Source: an uncultured Eubacteriales bacterium (lineage in GTDB: Bacteria > Bacillota_A > Clostridia > Lachnospirales > Lachnospiraceae). From it: DNA of 8,502 bases. Shown piece after piece: positions 1-6,673 of the stretch. The DNA is taken from NCBI GenBank assembly GCA_900321365.1, contig ONVT01000334.1:1-8502 (forward strand). Direction: 5' to 3'. The notes beneath the pieces were generated by a model. That model did no database searches. It was not told the DNA's origin and saw only the letters and a list, made by a program, of their open reading frames with translations. The position numbers were made by a program, and so were the translations under genes. Each line of letters begins with the position of its first letter. The stretch's first letter is position 1.

Positions 1-789
1 AGCCGAGGAATATGCATCGTTTACCTTTGTAACCTGATCCTGCGTTATAGCAGACAGTTTTGACAGATCAGTAAACCCTGCCTTCTTCAGATACAGTTTT
101 GTATTGGAATGGCTCTCCTCTTCACTGAAAAAATGCTCAATGCAAGCTGATTGAATAATCGCCTGATGAAACAGGCCTTTCGATTCCTCCATACACATGA
201 GAGCGAGTATACAGGCACCTCCGGCAGACTGGCCGAATAGAGTAATTCTGGTCGGATCTCCTCCAAATGATGCAATATTGTCCTTCACAAACCGTATTGC
301 CATGATCTGGTCGTAAAGGCCATTGTTTCTGTCAAAGCGATCATCAAGAAAACTCAGATTCAGAAAACCGTAAAGGTTCAGTCTGTAATTGAGGGAAACA
401 ATAATAGATTTTGTTGCTTTGGCAAATTCGGTAAAATCATAGTTCAGCTCCTGTGAGCCATACGAAACTGCTCCGGCTCCACCCTGAGCATAGGATCCCC
501 CATAGATCCAGATCATAACAGGCAATACCTGATTCTCCTCATGATCAGGAACAAAGATATTCAAATAAAGACAGTCAAGATCATTATTCCCGGTAAAAAA
601 CCCACTTTGTGACTGTATCGGATTCCGGCTTCCATGATCCGCAACCAGAATATCATTCCAGGCTTCCGGCTTAACCGGATGCCTGAAGGCCAGTTCGCCA
701 ATCGGTGGCTTTGCAAACGGGATACCCATATAGACAGTGCAGCCTTCCTTACTGATTCCTTCAACTAATCCGTATTCAATCTGTATCAC
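1..789 (-). CDS. Type B carboxylesterase (N-terminal part, cut by left edge)
   Basis: A serine esterase of the alpha/beta-hydrolase fold that would hydrolyse carboxylic esters; no signal peptide is visible, so it is probably cytoplasmic. The 263 codons present include the family landmarks in order: the N-terminal GIPFAKPPIG (22-31), LDCLYLNIF (71-79), the oxyanion-hole segment IYGGSY (95-100), NYRLNLYGFL (134-143), the nucleophile elbow GQSAGG with Ser188 (186-191), and AIIQSA just after it. The family is usually about 450-550 residues, so the catalytic acid and His lie outside the window. I chose the GTG at 789 because GGAGAGG sits about 8 nt upstream, an in-frame TGA lies three codons upstream, and the family N-terminus begins here; the first ATG (codon 21) would cut into a conserved block. 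The oxyanion motif carries Tyr where HGG is commonest. Family assignment is firm; the substrate cannot be told. Confidence 0.9.
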   Translation of the reverse strand, partial: MIQIEYGLVEGISKEGCTVYMGIPFAKPPIGELAFRHPVKPEAWNDILVADHGSRNPIQSQSGFFTGNNDLDCLYLNIFVPDHEENQVLPVMIWIYGGSYAQGGAGAVSYGSQELNYDFTEFAKATKSIIVSLNYRLNLYGFLNLSFLDDRFDRNNGLYDQIMAIRFVKDNIASFGGDPTRITLFGQSAGGACILALMCMEESKGLFHQAIIQSACIEHFFSEEESHSNTKLYLKKAGFTDLSKLSAITQDQVTKVNDAYSSA

Positions 790-827
790 TTCTTCTCACC
801 TCTCCAAATACTAAGCTTTATGAGAGA

Positions 828-857
828 AGTATACCACAGAACCGCTTATCATCAGAA
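828..857 (-). promoter_or_regulatory. Putative extended -10 promoter of the carboxylesterase gene
   Basis: On the minus strand TGGTATACT gives a TGn extended -10 with TATACT at 833-828, about 39 nt before the GTG start. The -35 region about 17-18 nt further upstream (TTCTGA) is weak, as is usual for extended -10 promoters. This is inferred from sequence only. Confidence 0.45.
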
Positions 858-895
858 TTAAATATAAGGCTCACACAAAGCAGGCTCCTTTCTTT

Positions 896-1050
896 TTACA
901 CCCTCTCCACGTAGTCCAGGCAGACCCAGCCGTTCCGCTACTCCGCGTATGCCTTCAAAAGCCCCCAACCGTCCTTCTCATCAACGATGGTGTAGATCCC
1001 AACAGGTATGCGAAGCCGCAGATCACTACCCTTATAGTGCCCTAAAAGGT
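896..1050 (-). pseudogene. Relic of an SH3-like C-terminal tail of a cell-wall lysin
   Basis: The minus strand reads LGHYKGSDLRLRIPVG, then IYTIVDEKDGWGLLKAYAE, then a TAG stop (940-938), then RNGWVCLDYVERV and TAA (898-896). Reading through the TAG gives the usual end of SH3-like tails in clostridial and phage amidases or endopeptidases: a YTIV-E--GWG-LK segment followed by a GW--LDYVE-V segment. The TAG therefore splits one domain. A longer ATG-started frame runs up to 1135, but its upstream part (LLSWWFLRQRRR...) does not look like the domain, so the homology seems to end near 1045-1050. No catalytic domain remains. It is probably a degraded end of a prophage or host lysin. The family call comes from pattern recognition and was not searched. 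Confidence 0.5.
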
Positions 1051-1500
1051 ATCCTTGGCGTAACTGCACTTTGCGCCATGGTCTGTGGAGGATCGTACGC
1101 CGCCTTTGCCGAAGAAACCACCAACTTAACAACAACGAATCCGGATCAGTATGAAGCCCCGGCTTCCACAGATGAGGAGGAAGACCGCAATGAATCTACA
1201 AATGCATCAACTGTCGGCCGGAAGCAGGAAAGGGATAATATAATCTCCTACCACTTTTCTCCTGCCGTTGCTGCCGGAACAGAGATTACCGTAAGTGACG
1301 CAGATGGCAACGTGGTATTCTCAGCCACAGCCCAAACCGACATATCGATGATCTGCTTTTCTTCAGAAAATCTGGAAGACGGTGAATACACCATCAAAGC
1401 AGGTACAGGCGAAGACACGATTACCGTAAGTTCAGATCAGTTCGAGAGAAACAGCCGCCACGGAAAACCGGATGGCAGAGAGATGCCTGCAGCGCGGTAA
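949..1500 (+). CDS. Hypothetical exported protein, probably a decayed fragment
   Basis: An open frame of 183 codons. Residues 33-54 (KGILGVTALCAMVCGGSYAAFA) form a signal-peptide core with AFA before EE as a plausible cleavage site. Residues 55-98 are a polar, Thr/Asp/Glu-rich linker. Residues 99-160 (ISYHFSPAVAAGTEITVSDADG onward to TITVSS) resemble the C-terminal segment of clostridial secreted carbohydrate-binding-domain proteins, ending in a beta-rich 'DGEYTIKAG' unit. The ATG at 949 has no Shine-Dalgarno sequence, and its first 30 codons are antisense to the lysin relic, so the genuine start of the signal peptide (near 1039) has probably been lost. The last ~20 residues (FERNSRHGKPDGREMPAAR) look unlike the rest and may be readthrough into foreign sequence. 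The most likely history is an internal and 5' deletion derivative; a functional small secreted protein is less likely. Confidence 0.4.
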   Translation: MPSKAPNRPSHQRWCRSQQVCEAADHYPYSALKGILGVTALCAMVCGGSYAAFAEETTNLTTTNPDQYEAPASTDEEEDRNESTNASTVGRKQERDNIISYHFSPAVAAGTEITVSDADGNVVFSATAQTDISMICFSSENLEDGEYTIKAGTGEDTITVSSDQFERNSRHGKPDGREMPAAR

Positions 1501-1561
1501 TCTCACCTTCGATGGCTTCTGCCGCCGTGTTTTTTCCACAAGATTGGTGCAAGGCCAAATG

Positions 1562-2521
1562 TCAGGGAAGCACTTCCTCTAAAAATGCTTTTTCTGTAGT
1601 TTCGTAGTTTTCTGTATTCTCATATACACTTGATCCATGACCTGCGTGTTCAACAATAAGCAATTTCTTTTTTGTTCCACAAGCCTCATAATTCTCGTAG
1701 CTCATTGTGACTGGGACAAATCTGTCCTCTGACCCGTGGATAAACAAAACAGGTGTGCTTTTGTTTACATGAAGGGCGTCAATGGTAGAATACTCATCAA
1801 ATTTATAACCGACTTCATTCTTCTCCATAAGCTCATTAATCTGTGTAATTGGAAATGATGATATATGATGATTCTTCTGCATCACATGAGCGAAAATATC
1901 AACAGGTGATGTGTAAGCACAGTCCGCGATCGCCGCACTGACGTAATCCTGGATTTCCGGCAGCCCAAGCGCCATAAGAACAGTAGCCGCACCCATTGAT
2001 GTCCCATGCAACACGATCCTGATCTCTGTTCCGAAGCGTGCTCTGGCGTACTCGACCCACTTCAATGTATCGAAACGATCCAGGATGCCGAAACCTGCAT
2101 ATTGGCCTTCCGATTCCCCATGGGCACGCAGATCCAGAAGCATCACCTCATATCCCATGTCATGGAAAAACCTGGCATGTATACTGTTATCCAATGCTTT
2201 GCTCGTATAACCATGATGGAGGATCACCAGTCGATCCGATTTATCCTCCGCAGGAAGATAATATGCATGGAGACGAATACCGTCCTGTGCAGTAATATAT
2301 ACTTCTTCCAACGCCTGCTTCTCCATCCATTCCCTTACCGGAGCCATTCTGGCACCATATTCCTGCATTTTTTCAGGATCAGCAAATTCTGCCAGGATAG
2401 CATCACTCGTCCCTTCCGGTCTGAGAATTATATTCTGAAAAAGGATCCCTGCGATGAAGGCAGCCATATTGCCAAATAGACTTCCACCAAAACCACCGTC
2501 TGTTATGTTTTCTCTCTCCAT
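1562..2521 (-). CDS. Alpha/beta hydrolase with N-terminal membrane segment
   Basis: A 319-residue serine hydrolase of the alpha/beta-hydrolase superfamily, S33-like or YqkD/BEM46-like group, probably acting on an unknown ester, acyl or peptide substrate. A hydrophobic stretch at 14-33 suggests an N-terminal membrane anchor or uncleaved signal. The fold follows: LHHG (101-104) for the oxyanion region, LLDLRAHGESEG (128-139), the nucleophile elbow GTSMGA with Ser175, IHGSEDRFVP (261-270) carrying the acid Asp266, and HAGHG with His295. The triad is complete and the length is normal for the group. The ATG at 2521 is supported by GGAGAGG six nt upstream. It lies downstream of the EamA transporter on the same strand with a 148-bp gap, so co-transcription is possible but not shown. 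The frame is also open for 31 codons upstream of the ATG without a start codon. Family is secure; specificity is unknown. Confidence 0.92.
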   Translation of the reverse strand: MERENITDGGFGGSLFGNMAAFIAGILFQNIILRPEGTSDAILAEFADPEKMQEYGARMAPVREWMEKQALEEVYITAQDGIRLHAYYLPAEDKSDRLVILHHGYTSKALDNSIHARFFHDMGYEVMLLDLRAHGESEGQYAGFGILDRFDTLKWVEYARARFGTEIRIVLHGTSMGAATVLMALGLPEIQDYVSAAIADCAYTSPVDIFAHVMQKNHHISSFPITQINELMEKNEVGYKFDEYSTIDALHVNKSTPVLFIHGSEDRFVPVTMSYENYEACGTKKKLLIVEHAGHGSSVYENTENYETTEKAFLEEVLP

Positions 2522-2669
2522 TGTTTTCCTCTCCGTATCGTTGTCCAGCCCGGCACAGATGACATCAAGGACATCCGATATGAGTATCCTGTCGCGCAGC
2601 CGGCCTGATTCTTCTCATATTCTTTTATTCACGTCACAGGAAGCTCGCTTTCCATAATAGACTTCTGCC

Positions 2670-3566
2670 TTACGCTTTCCAGTTCAATAGAATCACGGCA
2701 GAAAGGATCAGGATAATACCAAGCCCGGACAAAACAGTCAGCGGCTCTGAAAAGACCACTATACCGAATACTGTCGCAACCATCGGCTCGATTGTGGCAA
2801 GGATACCTGCTCTGCTGGCTTCAACCGTTCGAAGGCCGATTGTATATGCCAGAAAGGGAATCACAGCTGTAACCAATGCGGTCAGAATGCATAACAAGAC
2901 CAGAATGGTCATATTTTCAGCAGCTACAAACTTCGAGACCATATCCGCCGGGCGGCAGATCAGAATGGAACCGCATGCCGCAAACAGGAATGTGTATGTT
3001 GTAACGGTATAAGGCGAATATCTGCGAAGCGCTACCGTGCCTAAAATGCTGTACAGACCGTAGCCGATACCAGAGCCAAGGCCTATGAGAAAACCGGTCC
3101 AGGTTATCCCCTCTCCGGAGATACCAGAAACCATAACACAGCCGGCAAACGCAAGAAGCAAAGCAAGCAGCTTCTTCCCAGTCAGTTTCTCATGAAAAAA
3201 CAAAACCGACATCAGCATGATCCAGATTGGAGAAGTGTAAAGAAGGATCGCTGCCGTGGAAAGCGGCATCATCGTTATAGCCGTAAAGTAGCAGACGGCA
3301 AAGAACAGAACGCTTCCGACTCCCAACCCGAAAAAAAGCGGGATATCACGAAGGGAAATGAGGAAACCTGAAGGGTCCTTGATGAGCAGCAAAATACAGA
3401 ATACTATCGCAGCCAGTGTGAGGCGGATCGACACTATCTGGACTGAAGTAAAACCGTAAAGGCCAAGTTTTCTGACAAATATCCCCATGCTTCCCCAAAA
3501 ACAGCCGGCAAGAATAATCAGAAACGGGCCGTAATTTGGTTTGTCAGCATCTATGTCACCAGTCAT
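2670..3566 (-). CDS. EamA-family (drug/metabolite superfamily) transporter
   Basis: An inner-membrane permease with about ten transmembrane helices arranged as two EamA repeats. From the ATG at 3566 it has 298 residues, the usual size. Repeat 1 begins with FLIILAGCFWGSMGIFVRKLG and ends near FFHEKLTGKKLLALLLAFAG; repeat 2 begins near GFLIGLGSGIGYGLYSILG and ends with FSEPLTVLSGLGIILIL. The R-L-L-A-type helix 2, the 'LYTSPIW' segment, and the 'E-L' motif at the end of helices 4 and 9 are typical. The family exports amino acids, metabolites or drugs; the substrate is not predictable. The frame extends to an ATG (3590) and GTG (3593) inside the tandem repeat, but those lack a ribosome binding site, whereas GGAGG lies 4 nt before 3566. 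A decayed amidohydrolase tail sits directly upstream on the same strand, suggesting a former operon. Confidence 0.92.
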   Translation of the reverse strand: MTGDIDADKPNYGPFLIILAGCFWGSMGIFVRKLGLYGFTSVQIVSIRLTLAAIVFCILLLIKDPSGFLISLRDIPLFFGLGVGSVLFFAVCYFTAITMMPLSTAAILLYTSPIWIMLMSVLFFHEKLTGKKLLALLLAFAGCVMVSGISGEGITWTGFLIGLGSGIGYGLYSILGTVALRRYSPYTVTTYTFLFAACGSILICRPADMVSKFVAAENMTILVLLCILTALVTAVIPFLAYTIGLRTVEASRAGILATIEPMVATVFGIVVFSEPLTVLSGLGIILILSAVILLNWKA

Positions 3567-3574
3567 CTGTCCTC

Positions 3575-3626
3575 CATCACATCTATCCATCACATCTATC
3601 CATCACATCTATCCATCACATCTACC
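3575..3626. repeat. Four-copy 13-bp tandem repeat at the transporter 5' end
   Basis: The unit CATCACATCTATC (plus strand) occurs at 3575-3587, 3588-3600 and 3601-3613 exactly, and at 3614-3626 with one change (CATCACATCTACC). On the minus strand each unit reads GATAGATGTGATG and so carries ATG and GTG triplets. The repeat ends 8 bp before the preferred transporter start. Because 13 is not a multiple of three, a change in copy number shifts the frame between starts upstream of the repeat and the transporter coding sequence. Confidence 0.97.
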
Positions 3627-3639
3627 ACTGTCATCCTTT

Positions 3640-3789
3640 TTAATTCACTTTCTTCCCGCAGAAATATACATCTCTCGGCTTGTTGTAGCTGAATCCCTCA
3701 TGCTCCGCCGTAAGCAGATCGTTGTCGAATACAAGGAAGTCCGCATCCTTGCCGGCTTCAATGGATCCCTTTTCTTTTACGGTCAAATG
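3640..3789 (-). pseudogene. C-terminal remnant of an amidohydrolase
   Basis: The minus strand encodes HLTVKEKGSIEAGKDADFLV, continuing FDNDLLTAEHEGFSYNKPRD and VYFCGKKVN, then TAA (3642-3640). 'GSIEAGKDADFLVFD' is the hallmark beta-sandwich segment at the C-terminus of metal-dependent amidohydrolases (YtcJ-like, imidazolonepropionase-like and relatives), followed by the final 'P--VYF-GKKV' strand. The metal-binding barrel is absent. In this frame the sequence upstream of about 3790 (RKGSHPSCRKWKKS) is not protein-like, so a deletion or frameshift removed the rest. It ends a few bases before the tandem repeat and the transporter leader. The recognition is from motif pattern; no start codon or ribosome binding site is present, so it is not expected to be a functional gene. 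Confidence 0.6.
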
Positions 3790-3858
3790 ACTCTTTTTCC
3801 ACTTTCTGCAGGAGGGATGGCTCCCCTTCCGCGTTAAAAGGAGTTAAATCCTTATGGT

Positions 3859-4062
3859 TCAGTTATCTATCTTCCTTATGATCCGAACCACGCTGAATCT
3901 CTTTTTTGTCTTATCACTGATTACGATAGCCACCAGGTCATTGGGACCTGTTCCGTCTTGCTCTGAATGAAGATGTCCTCCCTCTTTATCAAAGAAACAG
4001 ATTCCCGTAAACAGAAAAACCCCCGGGGCCGAACCATGGGACGATCCCGGAGATATTCTCTG
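3859..4062 (-). pseudogene. Start-less open frame of unknown origin downstream of enolase
   Basis: A minus-strand frame of 68 codons without any ATG, GTG or TTG runs between a TAG (just above 4062) and a TGA (3861-3859). Its distal part, about FTGICFFDKEGGHLHSEQDG followed by TGPNDLVAIVISDKTKKRFS and VVRIIRKIDN, looks like genuine protein: a charged, Gly-rich turn followed by alternating beta-type strands and a basic C-terminus. Its proximal part overlaps the enolase terminator hairpin and is probably not coding. I do not recognise the family. It may be the C-terminal remnant of a gene removed by deletion, consistent with the amidohydrolase tail next to it, or it may be a chance frame. Confidence 0.25.
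4015..4052 (-). terminator. Probable rho-independent terminator of enolase
   Basis: On the minus strand, starting about 58 nt after the enolase stop, CTCCGGG (4052-4046) can pair with CCCGGGG (about 4028-4021, one T-G wobble), closing a loop of about 18 nt, and is followed directly by a T run (4019-4015). The long loop makes it a moderate rather than a strong prediction. Confidence 0.6.
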
Positions 4063-4109
4063 CTATATGCAATCTGCCGCAGTCGCAGACGAAAGCGGCA
4101 TCTCTCTCA

Positions 4110-5525
<1,416 letters not shown>

Positions 5526-5535
5526 ACTGTAATTC

Positions 5536-5564
5536 ATTATAAGGCTTTTCAGGACTGATTGCCA
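5536..5564 (-). promoter_or_regulatory. eno: Putative sigma-A promoter of enolase
   Basis: The minus strand has a consensus TATAAT -10 at 5541-5536. With 17 bp spacing the -35 is TGGCAA (5564-5559), matching the consensus at three of six positions. Transcription would start near 5529, giving a leader of about 110 nt. Confidence 0.6.
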
Positions 5565-5599
5565 CCACTTTCTTTTCATTTGCCTCATCAGTTTGTTAC

Positions 5600-5638
5600 A
5601 AGTCACCCGCCACCCCCGTGGCTGCGGGGATGTGACTT
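5600..5638. repeat. Nested inverted repeat between divergent promoters
   Basis: AAGTCAC (5600-5606) pairs perfectly with GTGACTT (5632-5638). Inside it lies a second perfect hairpin, GCCAC-CCCC-GTGGC (5609-5622). An alternative fold pairs CCCGC (5606-5610) with GCGGG (5624-5628). On the plus strand it is followed by only four T, so it would be a weak terminator at best. It lies midway between the enolase and nucleotidyltransferase -10 boxes, upstream of both transcripts as predicted, so a DNA-level or small-RNA role is as likely as termination. Confidence 0.55.
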
Positions 5639-5649
5639 TTAACCATCAG

Positions 5650-5678
5650 TTTTATCTGTACGAAATCTATGGTATGAT
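5650..5678 (+). promoter_or_regulatory. Putative extended -10 promoter of the nucleotidyltransferase operon
   Basis: TGGTATGAT contains a TGn extension and a TATGAT -10 at 5673-5678. The -35 at 17 bp spacing (TTTTAT, 5650-5655) is poor. Transcription would begin near 5685, about 39 nt before the ATG, and continue through both plus-strand genes. Confidence 0.5.
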
Positions 5679-5723
5679 AGCGACGATACAGACAGATTCA
5701 GTGCACACAGGGAGGCGCAGAAC

Positions 5724-6638
5724 ATGAAGAAACCGGTTCTGGTAATAATGGCAGCGGGGATGGGCAGCCGCTACGGCGGACTGAAGCAGATCGACCCGGT
5801 AGATGAACAGGGGCACATCATTATGGACTTCTCGATCTATGACGCGCGCCGCGCCGGGTTCGACGAAGTAATCTTCATCATCAAACAGGAGAATGAGCAG
5901 CTGTTCCGTGATGCAATCGGAGACAGGATCAGCAAGTCCATGAAGGTCCATTATGTTTTTCAGGATGTACGGGACCTCCCGGAGGGCTTTGATGTTCCGG
6001 AGGGAAGAACGAAGCCCTGGGGAACAGGGCATGCCGTTTTGAGCGCAAGAGACGTAATCCACGGTCCGTTTGCCGTGATAAACGCGGACGATTATTACGG
6101 CGTCGAAGCATTCCGGCTGGTCTATGAGTTCCTGATGAAGCAGGAAGAAGCAGCTTCCATGCCGGAATATGTAATGGCAGGATATCTCCTGAAGAATACG
6201 CTCACAGAGCATGGCTCTGTCGCCCGGGGCGTATGCACAACCGATGCTTCCGGCTGCCTGTCTACGATCGTCGAGCGCACGAAGATCGTCCGCAGTGGCG
6301 AAGACGCGGCCTATCTGGCCGATGACGGAGAAACCTGGATTCCCGTGAGCGGGAACAGTGTTGTATCGATGAACATGTGGGGGTTCCCGGAATCCTTCCT
6401 GGCACAGCTGAGGGAGCGCTTCCCCGCGTTCCTCCGGGACGGCCTTATGAAGAATCCGGCCGGATGCGAGTATTTTCTTCCGTTTGTTGTCAATGACCTG
6501 ATGGCGGAAGGAAAAGTGAAGGTCAGGGTTCTCACGGTGCATGATGTATGGCATGGCGTCACCTATGCCGAAGACAAGCAGGAGGTTGTGGAGGCGATGC
6601 GCTCTCTTAAGGAGGCAGGCGTATACCCCGGCCTCTGA
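5724..6638 (+). CDS. GalU-like sugar-phosphate nucleotidyltransferase
   Basis: A 304-residue cytoplasmic enzyme of the NTP_transferase family that would couple a sugar phosphate or similar phosphorylated substrate to a nucleotide, releasing pyrophosphate, to supply an activated sugar. The N-terminal nucleotide-binding signature MAAGMGSRYGGLKQ (9-22) has the G-G-R and Lys expected of the family. KPWGTGHAVL (97-106) matches the base and sugar-contact segment, NADDYYG (120-126) carries the metal-binding Asp, and NMWGF (217-221) lies in the second half of the fold. GGGAGG lies about 8 nt before the ATG. It diverges from eno and is followed 35 bp later by the RNase H-like gene. It is shorter and different in detail from true UTP-glucose-1-phosphate uridylyltransferases, so I give no symbol. 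The nucleotide and sugar are not predictable from sequence alone. Confidence 0.88.
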   Translation: MKKPVLVIMAAGMGSRYGGLKQIDPVDEQGHIIMDFSIYDARRAGFDEVIFIIKQENEQLFRDAIGDRISKSMKVHYVFQDVRDLPEGFDVPEGRTKPWGTGHAVLSARDVIHGPFAVINADDYYGVEAFRLVYEFLMKQEEAASMPEYVMAGYLLKNTLTEHGSVARGVCTTDASGCLSTIVERTKIVRSGEDAAYLADDGETWIPVSGNSVVSMNMWGFPESFLAQLRERFPAFLRDGLMKNPAGCEYFLPFVVNDLMAEGKVKVRVLTVHDVWHGVTYAEDKQEVVEAMRSLKEAGVYPGL

Positions 6639-6673
6639 CAGAGATTCCCGCCGACAGCAGAAAAAGGCTTCCC

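Noticed and set aside
2006..2479. A 157-codon plus-strand open frame
   Set aside because: It is antisense to the alpha/beta hydrolase, whose triad is intact; the plus frame looks like random composition rich in His, Ile and Cys.
2640..2660. GGAAGC/GCTTTCC inverted repeat after the EamA gene considered as a terminator
   Set aside because: The stem is short and bulged and no T run follows on either strand.
3575..3626. Tandem repeat considered as a CRISPR array
   Set aside because: Units are 13 bp, directly adjacent and have no spacers, and no cas gene is present.
3541..3837. A 98-codon plus-strand open frame through the tandem repeat
   Set aside because: Its N-terminal part is the translated repeat and its remainder is antisense to the amidohydrolase tail; there is no ribosome binding site.
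5667..6554. A 295-codon minus-strand open frame
   Set aside because: It is antisense to the nucleotidyltransferase, which has clear motifs and a good ribosome binding site; the antisense translation shows no family features.
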